Positions 1 through 12,982 of a stretch of 64,000 nucleotides of DNA are shown piece after piece (the stretch's first letter is position 1; every line of letters starts with the position of its first letter). The position numbers and the translations under genes are program-made. Source of the stretch: Burhinus oedicnemus (lineage: Eukaryota > Chordata > Aves > Charadriiformes > Burhinidae); contig VFFE01007501.1 in the NCBI GenBank assembly GCA_008921705.1, positions 124,001 through 188,000 of the forward strand. Reading direction: 5' to 3'. A model generated the notes under the pieces. That model was given only the letters and a program-made list of their open reading frames with translations, was not told where the DNA came from and searched no databases.

Positions 1-3000
1 AATGAGATTCATGGCTATTTGCAGAGGCACTGCAACTCATTATTCACCAATATCCCAGTGGCTGCTGGGAATTTATGAAAATGTTTGCAAATTGTAAATG
101 TTTCAAGAATACATTCTGGAAATGAGTTATTTGCTATTTGTCATTCACTGGTGTCCTGGTTGGATGCATATCTCACATACAGGTTTCAGTCATTGAGGCC
201 AAGAACAAAAATTATGCTGTATGACTATTCACACAGCATGAGTGACTGGGAACGAAAGTGAGCCATTTGTGAACAAATTACATTTTTGAAATTATTTATC
301 TGTACTAACTGGCAAAGATTTATAAACATGAGTTGAATTGTGCATGTTTGGAGCAAGTCAGTACTTTTCCCTGATGCTTTCTTCTTCTGTCCAAGAATCT
401 AATTTTCCATTAAGATACGTGATATATAAACACATAAAATTTTAGTCTCTTGCCTGTGCCATTGGGAGAAAAAACTTCAAAATGTGAGCAGGATATTACA
501 AATACAGTAATGTCTTCCTGAGCCCACAAATAACCCAGTCCCTGCAAGACACATGAACTGCCTCATTTCTCTCAGCTGAACCCAGTATCTGAAACTTAAT
601 GAGCTTGAGAATGATGATGACTGAAATATTAACGTTAGTATTTCAGTGTTTATTAAAGCCTGCAGAAAAGGTGTGCGTGGGAGATGGCCACATTTGAAAG
701 TCTAGGAAAACCTGGAGCAAGCAGCAATTTACAAGTAGGATGAGCCTGCAAGACGAGTGGAGGTTGGGAATGTTTCCTTCGCTTGATTTTCCTATCTTCA
801 ATCCCTGCTTATGAATATTGAATGCTTTGAGTAGTTCATGAATGATTCATCAACACAAGCACACACAGAGAGCAAAACTGGGAAAATGTTTGCTTTCATG
901 GATTTTGTTTAACCTCTGATTTGCTTAAGACAGAACAGAACTCAAGGTGCACGGAGGAATTGCCAACAAGGTGCAGCTGCTGTAAGTCCCATGGAAAGTT
1001 TCATTTTGAATATTATTTCTCCTTCCGTGAGTGGTTAGTGGTGACTTTTGTGCCCTGAAGGACAGAACATGCAAGGAGATAGGTCTCATGCACCAGGACT
1101 CTGACCCTGCTAACCTCCTCGGAGAGCATTGCAGAGTGACACTACAACGGGTGCCGATTTGGTCATGCATTTCCGTTGCAATGCAGTTGTATCACATCTC
1201 TGTCTTAATAATCTCACTTGTTATTTTCAGAAATAGGTAGAGGTGCCACAGGAGGTGTTGAGGGCAGGAAGAGCCTTCCGTGAACTCTAGGCTGGGATAA
1301 AACAAGCATGTTAATGCTGGTGTATTCTTTCAGTCAGGTCTTGCAGAAACTACATCAGGCCTGCAAGATGGAAAGTCTCTCATCTCTCTGTGCAATTCAA
1401 TTCTCGCCCACAGCAGTAGTCCAAGAGGACTGGGGATGAGGTGGAGGTAAATGAGGGTCAGGATGTGTCCTACATTCACAGCTGAGCAGAAGTGTAACTA
1501 GAAATAAGGCAAATATCCCTTGCATCTTCTCTTCCAACTTATGAGATGGAGTCCAGTGCTGGGGATGTATCTGCCCCAAGGGACCATGCAAAATGGAGTG
1601 CTCCCCTTGCACACGAGTGATGTGTGAGACTGTGGCATGGGAGAGTGGCCAGGGTGGTGAGGCAGAGGGCAAGACACAGCCCTGGCTGCTGGGGAAAGTG
1701 AAGCAGGAGCCCACTGTTAGAGGGCTATGGTTCATGCATGGCACTTCCCAGCTGCAGTAATGGGGCTGGTGCTGTGAGGTGGCAGAGCTTTGTCTCAATA
1801 TCACCGCTGGTGGGCAGGAGCTGTGATATCTGCTCCTGTCTCTACTAACTTAATGTCTCTTCCTTCCCCAACCCACCCATATGATGAGGGTAACAACAGT
1901 TACCCACCTTTTGGGAAGAGAGAGGAACAAGACTATGTGAAGGGTAAGCAAAAGAGTAGTCAGTCGAAATAGCAGGGAGCATCTTACGAGGAAATCTCTT
2001 AGTGTAGAAGTGAAGCAAAGAAGATACTGAAATCAGATGCTTGGAGTGTGTAAGGTCAGTCAGAGGAAAACTGGGAAATGCTGGAACAGAGAATATACAG
2101 AAAAGAGGAACATCCTTTCAGGAGACAAAATGAAGAAGTGGATAAAAACTGGTAAGGCTTTTCTGCCTTTAAAGTCTTTGATTGCATAGATGGGTGACTG
2201 TTTACCCTGCTGTTGCTGGCTCCATTTCAGTGATGGTCACAACACTTCTATGGGTAGCTGGGAAAAAAAATAATAATAGAACCATCTGGAAGTAATGAGT
2301 CAAGGATAATGTAAGATGACAGTAATTGATTCTTTGAAATAAAATTCCATAGGAGGGGGAAAGAAAACAAGCAGAAGGAGGACTGGGAATTATGCCAGCT
2401 AGGAAGCCCAGGGGACGATTCTGGGAGCGTGCAAACTTCAAATCCTTTGGAAATCCATGCACACACTTAGGGGGGGTCCAGAGCTGGTCTGAAAGTTCCC
2501 AGTATAACATTTGGGTTTTTAGGTTAAGTTGCCTGTTTTGCCTGGGAAGCATCACTAAGGTATAGATATCTGCCATGTTTATCATCTTCCAACAAGACTG
2601 GTTGGTTGGTTGGTTTATAAAATAAGGTTTTGGGAATATAGAAGCAGATGACATTCTGGTAAATGCTACACTGACAAATAGCCTAGCTCCCTGGTCCTGA
2701 TCTCCTGGTTGTTCACGTTGTGTGTATGTTAGCTTGTTTGTCCCTAAATCAGTCTGATATCCAGCCTATTTAAACACCTTAAACTTAATTTGATTTTAGA
2801 AATTGTAACACATCTTTTTAATACAACGTTTTTTGGTGACTGTCTTTTAGGTGACAGTCTAGAGCTGCTAGAACCTCTCTAACAGCTGGGTGTAGAGGCG
2901 GTGAGCAAATCCAGTGAAGCGTAGTCTCAGGCTTTTCAGGATTTTGAGTTTTTGCAGGATCACCACCCATGTGTTCTGCTGATCTTTAGGTTAAAAACCT

Positions 3001-4650
3001 TCCTCGACAGCCTGGGAATGGACAAAAGGTTCAGGGATTTCCATCCCTTTTACTGATGGCTTAATTTGCCATACCTGAATGGGACTGATCGTGGAGGTTC
3101 AGGGTTTACCATCTGTGGTGATGGTCTGTGTTGCAGGTGCAATGATCTGAGTCAGTCTTTATTTATAGCTTTGGGGTCCTTATTGCTCTGAGATCGAGTC
3201 TCACTTCTCCACGGAAGACGACAATGTGCACCTGTATACACTGAGGTCCAAACTCCTTCTGAAACTGGAAGAGCTCAAGGCAGTAGTTACAACAAGCCTT
3301 ACCTTGGACTGTCAGGAAGGCTTGGGCAGAAGCCTTTATCAGCCTCAATGTGCAGACCCCTGTAATTTGGATTAAAGGAGCCTCTCTGAGGGCTGGCAGC
3401 AACAGCGTGCTGTGATTTGCAATGCAGATCGGTTGCCAGAGGATGAAACAACACACACTTTACAAGCTATTTATTTCTGGCCCTCTGAAATCAAGCCTCA
3501 GAGCTCACCTGTTTTTGTTCTGGAAGAGCAACAAGGGGTTGCAGCAAAGAAGATGGATGCTAGAAACAGAAGGAAAGATAGGTAGGCTGTGTATGCTGTG
3601 CAGTATGGGAAAGCTACCCCCAAAACCCACAGATGGGTGCAACTCCTGTTCCCTAGAACTGCTTGATGCACACTAAAGACATTCACATGGGACTGGCAAG
3701 TATCTCGCGTGGATGTCTTAGGTACCTGAAGGCATTTAGAGGACTACGTTCAGGCAACCAAATTGCTCCTGGCACACCTAGCTGCACAGTGCTGTGCTGC
3801 ACAGAGGTCTGAGCCATTTCCACGCCCTGCACAGTGTCTGGTGTGCAAAAGGCCTTAAAAAGGTGCCATGTTCTCCCAGCCCAGCCCTGGAGTAGTTGAG
3901 AGACACTGGAGCAGCTGTGGTGCTCTCAGGTCAGCTGCTTCAGGTTGACTCAGCATCGGCTCCTTCTCTGGCAGGCCACCCCCTTCTCCTTCTCTCTCTT
4001 GATCTCTGGTGTTCATGCCCTGCTGGGTTTTTGCTCCTGCTGCAGCTGTGGTGGCCACAGGTTAATTTTCTGAGCGCAGAAGTAAGCAGGGTTGTGCTGT
4101 GTTGCTTCCCAAGGATGGGGGTGTCCAAGATGGATGATAGGGTGTGCTGCATGGCCAATTGACCCTAACATCAGGGCAGATCTGCAGTGGTTGTAAGGAG
4201 CATGTTCAAGGCTGGATGGGAACATGGGCTCCTTAAGTTGTTCTCAGAGTCACGTTCACCCAACAGGCAACTCCAAATGTTGGAGGCACAAAGATGTTTT
4301 CTGACCTTCTTTGTCCCCCAACATTCCCTGGGTTGCATCCCTTCAGGCAGAGCATGGCTTACTGTTTCCCTCCTCATCCTTCCTTCTTGTTTTTCTCTCC
4401 CTAACACCAGTCACCCGCTTTTTTTCCCTTTCTTTTCCAGGCTATTTGAACACCAGGTTTTTAATGTCAACCTAGAGACAGAAGATTCCTTATTCCTCCC
4501 CAGAAACGGTCGGAAATGTAGCCTCACCCCATACAACCTCTTCTCTCAAAATCATCAAAGCTGATAGCAGCATCACTCTCCTGCATCCTGCCTGCAGGTT
4601 TTGGTTCCCTGCAGATGGAGTTTTCATTTAATCAAGCTCAGACTGAATGA
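1..4650. other. Unique non-coding DNA, no gene recognised
   Basis: The stretch has mixed composition and stops in all frames. The longest open frames are 125-150 codons and their translations resemble no protein I know. It holds a short (TTGG)n run at 2599-2615. A strong splice-acceptor-like site lies at 4401-4440: CTAAC branch-point-like sequence, then a nearly pure pyrimidine tract, then CAG. No repeat family was recognised. An old, heavily diverged transposon could be missed by eye. Confidence 0.6.
4401..4440 (+). promoter_or_regulatory. Orphan 3' splice-site-like sequence
   Basis: CTAAC at 4401-4405 resembles a vertebrate branch point. A tract of about 25 almost uninterrupted pyrimidines follows and ends in CAG at 4438-4440. 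An AG at 4409-4410 is probably too close to the branch point to be used. The sequence after the CAG stays open for 41 codons (to 4563) in the frame that reads through the site. No matching donor or recognisable protein was identified, so this may be chance, a lncRNA exon boundary or an exon of an unrecognised gene. Confidence 0.25.
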
Positions 4651-4760
4651 AAGCAGCACTATTAATTAAACAATGGCCCATCTGGTGCATTGCAAATATC
4701 TACCACACTGGGAGATTAATATCAATTATATCAGAAGCTGGAGGGATACTAAGACCTGCA
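4651..4760. promoter_or_regulatory. Possible regulatory element: SOX, E-box, C/EBP- or POU-like and homeodomain motifs
   Basis: Within about 85 bases there is ATTAATTAA (4661-4669), a SOX-like AACAATGG overlapping it (4669-4676), an E-box-like CATCTGG (4679-4685), ATTGCAAAT of C/EBP or POU type (4689-4697), and GATTAATATCAATTA (4714-4728). Such dense, mixed, AT-rich motif clusters are typical of conserved developmental enhancers. Motif presence is seen directly; activity and conservation are inference. Single motifs this short occur often by chance. Confidence 0.25.
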
Positions 4761-6935
4761 GAGACACAGTGTTTGGGTTGTGTTAGAAACCAGGCAGAGG
4801 AAGAGTGTGGTCCCGTGGAGAGATGTCTGGGCGGGGAGCAGGGAGTGCCGGATCCTGTTGCCAGCTGTGACACTGATATTCTTTGCAGCTGGACAAGCCA
4901 CTCCTGGGAAGGTTTCTTCAGGTGAAAATCAAGGAGAATTTGGTGCATCATTCCCAGTTGTACCTTTGAAAATAGATCCCGTGGAGCGCACATTCTGTGC
5001 CCCAGAATCCCTCCACTATAAAATGCTGTAGTAATATTCTCCTCTCCTCAAAACACGTTTTAGAAGCTGCAGAGGAAAGTGTCTACAAGGACTAGGAGTA
5101 AAAAGCTGCAACATCTGGTTTCAAAACCCTATTTGTAGTGTCTCAGATCAGTGTGTTTTCTCCTGGCTCCAACCCAGAAACTTTCCCCTTATCAGTCAGA
5201 CAGTTCTCACTCTAAGCTCATGCTTTGGAAATGCTGATTTGGAAACCTGATTGCTTTTTCTACAAATCATACCCCAGCCTACCAGCGTGGCCAGAGATGT
5301 CCCAGATTTCTTATATGCATCATTCTGCAATAGCAGCTATCCTGAAATCCAGGAAGGTCGATTGCTGTGGAGGCACAGAGCTGATTTCTGGCACATGTAC
5401 AGCGAGTCTGGCACATCTGGCACTGGAGCTGTACGGATGAAATTAGGTCATTGTTGGGCACGTTGGACCTCCACTTTTGACTGTGATAGATTTATATGCA
5501 ATATAATCATGGCAGAGCATGTCACTGGATTTGCTTATGACAGCACTAAGAAATGGGACTAGAATTAAAAAAAAAAAAAAGAAAATAAAATAAACCAGTT
5601 CTATTGTGTTATTTTTAGAGCAGCTGGCTTTATCAAGGCAAGGAGTTGTGTGCAGTAAACACTGAATGGCTGTGATGAATAGCTATTTAATCAGAGATGG
5701 AGAAGTGTCCCTTCATGGTAAGAAAGGAAAACCTGTGTCTGTGCTAGAAGCCTTCATGCTAGATTTTTTATCAGATATAGATTTTTCATCAGACAGCATA
5801 AGCTTTGCTGTCTTCCATGTTTAGCTTTTCAGGGACACTTAAAGGTCACAACAGGGGCTTCTTGAGCAAAAGTCCCCTGTCTAAGACCCCAGCTGACAAC
5901 TTATGCCAGCCCTTGTTTCCCTGGAAGGCAAAACTGATTTCCAATTACAGGTCAACAGACTTTTTGCTTGCACGGGAATGAAGTCAATCAAATGCCAATA
6001 GGTTTTTTTTCTCCCTTAATAGATTTCAATAATTATTTTGGCTTTGGGCTGAGTAAATCCAATGTCAGGCACATTGGCCTGCTCAGATTTAAAGCTGCTT
6101 TGGCCAGATGGAATAAAGCAAGGGTGGGAGAACTGACTTGGAACAAATAGAAGCTGTCCCAATCCTCAGACTTAATAATCAGCCTGGCTTGACAGGGTTT
6201 GGCGGCTAGAGGAACGCTTAGATGAATAAATGCTCTTTTGCATGTCCTCACCCCTGAAAAGCTCCTCAGAAGTTTCCTGTCCCAGATGAGGCCATTGGTG
6301 GGCAGCTATATCAGTATCTCTTATGGAAACTCTGCTCCCCAAGCTGGAGAAACAGTTTCATGATCTGGTCACACACCTCTGTATTGCTCAGTGCAAGGAT
6401 GGGGTCCAGGCGCAGCCCATCATTTTACACACATTTGTAAAAGGTATGAAAAGAAAGTGGCTTTGGGCTTGGTTCTGCAGTCTCCAGCTTATACTGGATG
6501 CTGCTGCACCGGGGACATAACTCTTGTTGGGATGCAGCTACAGCCCAGGCAAAGCTTCCTCTGGGGAATGGGATACGGAAAAGGATTTTGATGCAGCTGT
6601 CGATATTATCCTGCAAACAATTTGCTTAATTTCCTTTGCTTTTCAGGGACTGAGGACATAGGGACAGCTATTCTGCAACACAGAGAGCCTTTGTCTTCTC
6701 CCTTTGTTGCAATTCATGGGGATCTGGAGAGAACGATGGGTCATGTTTGCAGGCTACAGAGCTGCCAGCCCTCTTGTGACACCTGTACTCAGGAGAGAGG
6801 AGTTGTCCTTGGCTTGACACGGGGACACTGGAATGCGGCGGGTTTGTTCCTGCAGAAGTCAGACTCCCTGCTCCCCAGTCTGTAATGGAAAATCTCCCTT
6901 TTTGGTCTATTTTTAGCCTTCTGCTCTGTAGAATG
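4761..6935. other. Unique non-coding DNA
   Basis: No gene or repeat family was recognised. There is an uninterrupted A14 run at 5567-5580 followed by an A-rich tail to about 5595. It looks superficially like a retrocopy tail, but the preceding 300 bases do not match a gene I recognise and I find no flanking target-site duplication. Other frames are short and unremarkable. Confidence 0.6.
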
Positions 6936-7033
6936 TATTTTATTTTATTTTATTTTATTTTATTTTATTTTATTTTATTTTATTTTATTTTATTTTATTT
7001 TATTTTATTTTATTTTATTTTATTTTATTTTAT
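6936..7033. repeat. (TATTT)n pentanucleotide microsatellite
   Basis: Ninety-eight bases of perfect TATTT repeat, 19.6 copies with no interruption. On the other strand it reads AAATA. The periodic Phe/Leu/Tyr/Ile peptide read across it is an artefact. The purity suggests recent expansion and probable length polymorphism. Similar tracts can grow from the A-rich tail of a retrotransposon, but no retroelement is visible beside this one. Confidence 0.97.
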
Positions 7034-10000
7034 GTTTAGGCTTGGTTTGAAAGATGTGAAAGAACAGTTAAATGAGAACTGCCTAGAAAAAAGGAATGGA
7101 AGGAAGCAAAGCCTCAAATGCTGTTTAGCTGTAATGCTTTCTCTTTTGTGCTATGGGGTGTCCCTGAGAATAAAAACTGAGCCGGTAGTTGTAGCTGAGG
7201 AAACCTCCAGAGAATTGGCATCTTCAGAACCCTTCCAGATCTAGGACCGTAAGGAGCAAAGAGTTGACCTTGTAGATGCATCAAACCTATGGAGGATTCT
7301 GGGAGATTTCTAGGTGAAATCCAAGGCAGGGAAAAGGGCTTATGTTTGCTCCAGGCTAATGGTGCAGATCTGAGTGGGTTAATTATTTTCTGCTGACCTC
7401 ATCAATCTCAGGTCAAACCACTGTTCTCAACTAAATGAGGGTACATCCTCCTTGGCAGAGACAAAGGATTGTAGCCACCTCTGAAATACGACTTGGGGAT
7501 GGTATGCAGCCCTGTGGATCTTGTTTGCACATCTGTCCCCTTGTAAAATCGCCATGTTTATTTTTATTGATGCTTTTACAGTTTGACAAATACATTTTTC
7601 TATGAAGAGAAACATAATTAACTTAAGTAATTTGTATTAATCAGAAGGGGGAAAAAACATGCAAAATGGGTAATTTTGCACTGAACAAGTCGAGTAACCT
7701 AATGAATATAGATGATGCTGATTTATGTGTTTATGGAAAAGTATAACTGGGTTAGAGGGGTGGAGAAAGAGAACAGGCCAGGAAAATTGACTGTTAAATG
7801 ATGTTCTACGAGTGCTCAAGAAGTGTTTCAAATGTAAATGCAACTTTTCAGTGTGCCTACTCGGACTAAATTACTCAGAACAACAAAGCAAGACATTATT
7901 AGATTCACTGTTTCTAAATGATGGGCTGACCCTCAGTCCCACAGACGAGCCACACTGACAAGTGTTTTCACTCATTTGCTTGACTGGGAGTTGTGGGGCA
8001 AGGCTGTATTTCGACCAGGGAGATGGTACATTTTGCAAGAAAGCAAACGGTGATGTAAAAGTCACTACCTTCTCTCTAGGACTTGCATCAGATACTAGTG
8101 GAAAAAACCATAGGATTGAAATGTTCACCTCATGGAATTGGTGACAAAATTCCTATGGGACTCAGAGGTGCCAAACTCACCTATAATGCATTGGGTAGCT
8201 GTACAACCAGATGCTACATACATGGAGGAGAATTCTCCCAAATCCCATTTGATGCCCTAAAATGTGAAGGCTTTGTGGTAGGTGTGTACTGAAAAGTGTC
8301 TTGGTCTTTTAAAGACTCGGTAGGAACAAATGATTTACCTTCAAAGATACACCTAGCTGAGTGTCTCAGGCCTGGCACAGGCACTTGGAGCCTCAGGGGA
8401 AAGCTAAATAAGTCCTAGTGTACCCCAACAGTTGCACAATGGAGTCTCTCATGTTTCCTCCTTCTTAAAAGAAACAGGGGGAAGTCCAGGCACAAGGTTC
8501 TTCTTAACTTCACATCTCCAGGAGGAGTCATTACCTCAGATACTCAATGCCCTTTTATCAGAATGTGTCACAGGTCTGAACATGGCAATCTCAGATTCAC
8601 AGCTTTGTTTGCTCGGGTTGCGTAACATGACTAGATTTTTTGAGTTATATTTTATTAATCTTTTAAACAGTCAATAATTAAAAGCAATAAACTTCATTGG
8701 AAAGTTCCTTATTCCTTATTCCAGAGGATTCCAGAGAGGTTTGCAGACTGTGTACAGGCAGCATGGAGCCACCTTTGTGCCAGCACAAGGCGGCAGTTTA
8801 ACAGTGCACAGCTTAATGTGTGCGGGAAAGTAAATCAAAAATATCACTTGCTACTTCATCTTCAGCAGAAAATGTGGGGAGATGAAATATAATGATTCTG
8901 TAATGTTTCTGCAGGCATTTGTCCAAGACTGCAGAACACTGATACTGCTGTAGTGAGGACGACACTTGGGTGCTACTGAAAGTAAATTCAGCTTTAGCAA
9001 AACCAGCCCGTTTGTAGCTTTTAATACTTGTTGTCTGTCCTCACTGGTGTGGGGATACGTCAGGTACAGGTGCGTTTCCTCAGTACCTTCAGCAGGAGGC
9101 ATCCAGCAGCACTGAGGTGGGGACCTCCAAAAGTTTGATCTGAAAACAGAGCAAACATTTCTACCTGCAAAGGCTGTTAAGTGCAGGCACCGGGTACTAC
9201 GGGAAAGGCTTGCGTCTCTGTCACCAAAATGTTGTGGTCCAGACTGGATGTTTTCTAAAGATCAGGCCAAACAGAAATGAATCAGGAAAGCGCTAATGTC
9301 TCTGTGATGTTGAAGGCTGGACTAAGTCATCAGGACATTTTTTTTCTGGCTCCACTGTTTGCAAAATGCTCCACAATTCAGGCTCACAGTCCTTTTGGAT
9401 TCCAAATTGTTTTGCTCCCAAAAGGAGAGATCCATGCCAGCGGTTAATTTTCAATGCCGTTTGCTTTAATGTTGCAGTTCAGGCTTTTCTGCAAATACAT
9501 ACTAAGGACTGTCCATTTTTATTTCATTTGCTGCTGAATAGATTATTCAAAGAGTTTTAATGAAGAATAAAATAAAAGTCCCACCCACAGGCAGAGAACA
9601 GGCCTGGAAATCTCAATTGGAAAGTTCCTCAATATTATAAATGATTGAAGGACATGTTGGCTTCAGGTAATTTCTTGCAGGGATCTGAACCACCAGGACA
9701 TCTTTCACAGTCCCAAGCCTAGTGTTGGTACTGATGAAGCCTCACAGGGAGTTGTAAGAGGGAAACCCCTTTGGCTGCTAACATCTCCTATATCCCTGTG
9801 TTAAACATGGGGGACACCTTGAAAGAATGAGCAAAACTAGCATATGATGGGGTGTAAACACTGGCAGCTTGGACTATTAACTTATCATGTGAGCCACACT
9901 CAGTGTAAGCCTCTTTCTGCACCTCTGCAGGGTATCTTTCTTGGGGTTTTAGTCTGGTGCAAGCAGATCATTTTAATTTGCACCTGTGAAAACCTGAATC

Positions 10001-12899
10001 TAGGCAAAACCTGAACTACTGCTCTGGTGCAAGCCATGCCACATCAGGCATATTGTTGTTGTTATTACTAAATCTGTTCACAATAGACAATGACCAGCGG
10101 TTTGGAGCGTGCAGTTATCCATGGGAATCTTGGTGCCACCAGACCCCTGGAACAGAAACGGTCAAAAGCTGCTCAATAATAAATTCAGTTCTTTGTGATT
10201 TATGCACATTTGCAGAAGTCCCAGAGAATTGCCATTCTTTGCTTCACTGTTTACCATCTTCAGACAAAGAATACAAGAGCCTGTGAAAATAGTCCCTATT
10301 GAATATTGTCAGAATAGTGATCGTTTTTTCCACAACGTTTAGCTCCGCGGTCGTCTCTTTCTGCCTTTCAGTAAACACGTAAGTGGCGTTGCGCTGTAGA
10401 TAAGTGGTGTCGTCTGGGAGTAGGCTCTAATCACGTCAGCTCTGCTGCAGCCTCCCACGCACAGCTGGGGTGGCACAGTTTGAAGTGTGCTCTGCTTTTT
10501 TACACAGAAGAGGGGGTAAGACTGACTGGCGGGAGTTAAAAAACCCCAAATCTTGGTTTGTTTTTCAGAATAAGTTTTGATTAGATAATTACTCCTGTAG
10601 AGGTCCAGCTGCACTGCCTGAATTCGGTTTTATCTCTCTTTAAACACCGCCACCTATTTCCGTTCATCCTTCCCCCTTATTCCATGATCTTGGCCGTGGC
10701 TTTACCTGTTCTATCCTTGAGTTTCTGTACAGCTGAGAAAAACTCCCCAGTACGTGCTACTCAGCACCAGGGCAGCCTCCTCCCTCTCAGCCACTTTCAT
10801 CTCTCCTTCGAGCCCACCTTTCTTCCTTCTCAGCTTTTGTTTCTCTGTTGAGCATCTTGTTATCCTGAGGGTCAAGGACGCTGGATAAAACCAAAGGGTT
10901 TAGGCTTTCAGTTTACCATATGGAAATTTTCAAGGGACTTTTGCGGAGCCTTCCAAAGGGTACAAATTGCAAAGCAAAACACTGCTTCTGCTTTTGAACA
11001 CCGGAGGTTAAGGGAATGGGCATGGGCACATAAGCACCTTAAATCCTGCTGCTCGTCAGCAACTCCACAGCAGCTACCGTTGTGTATCCTCTTTCCTCTT
11101 TGTGTGTGGGAAAGAGTGTGTCCCTCTTACTGTGGGGAATAAGCTGCCTTTCATTTACTATGGATCAAGAGTGCACACATGCATGGGCAATCATAACAAG
11201 GTGGCTGGTGTGCTGCAGTGTGCTCTCCACCTCCTCACGTGACACCTCCTTCATCATGAATGTGACTCACTGTCATGCCACTGGCAATCACATGAAGCCT
11301 TGAACCCTCCTGTTCCTTCTTCTCTGGTCTGCATCTCACTGGCTCCTTCTGGTGCTTTCTATCCTCCACATTTCATATTATGGCAACCAGGGGAACGGCT
11401 GAAGTTACGTCTCATCTAGAGAGAAGAGCTAAGAGTGATAACCAGGGTAAAGCAGCACTTTTGATGTCCAAAACATTTTGCCTACACCCACATTGCAGAT
11501 GGAAGAAAGCTGGTAGGTGGCAGTCTTTGTTTTCCAGCCTGAGGAAAAACTGCCCACCTGTGCTGAGAGGAACATATCACCCATGGCTTGTGGGAGAAGT
11601 GCCACACCAAGGGCCGTGCTGTGCACAGAAGAAATGATCTTACTTCGGCAGGCACACTGCTTCACACTGTAAACAAACTAAGCAGGCAGGCATGATCCCA
11701 TAGGACACAAGGAACCCTTGACTGCCGGGAAAACTTAAGGGCTGCGACAATTTTTTTGTTGTCTTTCTTTTGCATGCGGTGTATAGTTTTGCCCATCACT
11801 GAACAGACTTGAGAAATAAAACCCATTCTTGAAGATCTGTGACCATGAACACTCTGCTGGAAATGAGTCTTGTTTGCTAGATGTGCTGTCTTGGTCGCAT
11901 TTCTATTTAGAAAAAGATGGCAAATATTAGTCAAAAAGCTTGCCCTGAGGAAATGGTACCACTTACACTGGGCTCATATGCCTTTTAAAATACATTTGGC
12001 AAAAAAGTGGAAACAATTTCATCATCATTATTTTAGCTGATTTTGGTCTTACTGAGACTTCACACTTACAGTCACATTTCTTCAGTAAATCTTACATTAT
12101 TGTGCAAATATGAGCCATCATTTATGTTTTACAGATAAAAACTGTGGCACAAAAGAGGAAAATGGTAAACTCAAGGTTAACTGTAGACTGGAGTTTAAGC
12201 CTTTTCTTATGTATCTTTTGTCCCCTAAAAAGCACCCTTATTTTTTCTCTCTGCTTCCTCCCTGATTTTTCACTTCCTATCCTATATTCTTGTACACTGT
12301 CCTGATGCACTATTAAGAAGCTAATGCATTCCTTCCCTGAGAGGTATCACTCAGGTGGTCAAATTGTCCCTGTGTTTCAAAGTATATAGAGCATTTTGAG
12401 GCTTTTCCTGGAAAAAAAAGATGTTCCTGAAGTTATTTCTGGAGATGTGAGCATACCAAAATTACTGTGACTTTGAAGGCACTTCTGCTCCCAAATGTCA
12501 CTATAGTTATAATGCACTAGAATAAAAAAGCAGCTGAATCTTTGGTCAGGAACTCCAAAACTTTGATGCTTGGCTTCAGTGTGCACATTTGGAGTCCATT
12601 TCTAGCTGGTTTCAATGCTGAGGATCCTGCTGGTACACAGTTGTTGTCCACAAAGTGTGCACCAGTACCTCTACTTTTTGGAGGGCTGTTGTTTGATATC
12701 CACAAAAGCTAAGAAACACAGTGAGTATTTCCAGATAGTTATTTTCCCATGGAAATAATTGCTGTAGCTGGCACAGTTGTCCTTGGCAGTGCTGGAGGGC
12801 TCTGTGTGATTTGGACAAGACAAGAGCCATCAGTGTCACTCAGAAGATCATGTACAAGGATCTGCAACAACACTAGGGAAAAAGCTGGAGAAGTGGTGT
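7034..12899. other. Unique non-coding DNA
   Basis: No coding region, RNA gene or transposon was recognised. AT-rich sections alternate with moderate-GC sections. A short homeodomain-rich block (8620-8700) is listed separately. Short open frames (at most 91 codons) are consistent with chance. Confidence 0.6.
8620..8700. promoter_or_regulatory. AT-rich block with homeodomain or CDX-like motifs
   Basis: The block includes TTTATTAATC (8651-8660), AATAATTAAAA (8673-8683) and GCAATAAAC (8684-8692), the last close to the CDX/posterior HOX consensus. It could be an enhancer segment. It could equally be ordinary AT-rich sequence, because no independent evidence of constraint is available here. Confidence 0.15.
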
Positions 12900-12982
12900 T
12901 TGGGTTTGGGGTTTTTTTTTGGTTTTTTTTGTTTGTTTGACTTTGGGTTTTTTTGTTTGTTTTGTTTGTTTATTTGTTTTTT
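12900..12982. repeat. T/G-rich low-complexity tract, partly (GTTT)n
   Basis: About 83 bases almost entirely of T and G, with runs of T9 and T8 and repeated GTTT or GTTTG units. The pattern is an imperfect simple repeat. No retroelement body is visible next to it on either strand. Confidence 0.9.

Noticed and set aside
5225..5595. Sequence ending in A14 as a possible processed pseudogene or SINE
   Set aside because: No recognisable gene or tRNA-like head upstream of the A run and no flanking target-site duplication.
6885..7244. 119-codon frame containing a periodic Phe/Leu/Tyr/Ile peptide
   Set aside because: The periodic part is only the translated (TATTT)n microsatellite.
11640..11672. CTTCGGCAGGCACA resembling the start of U6 snRNA
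   Set aside because: Similarity covers only about a dozen bases and does not continue into the rest of U6.
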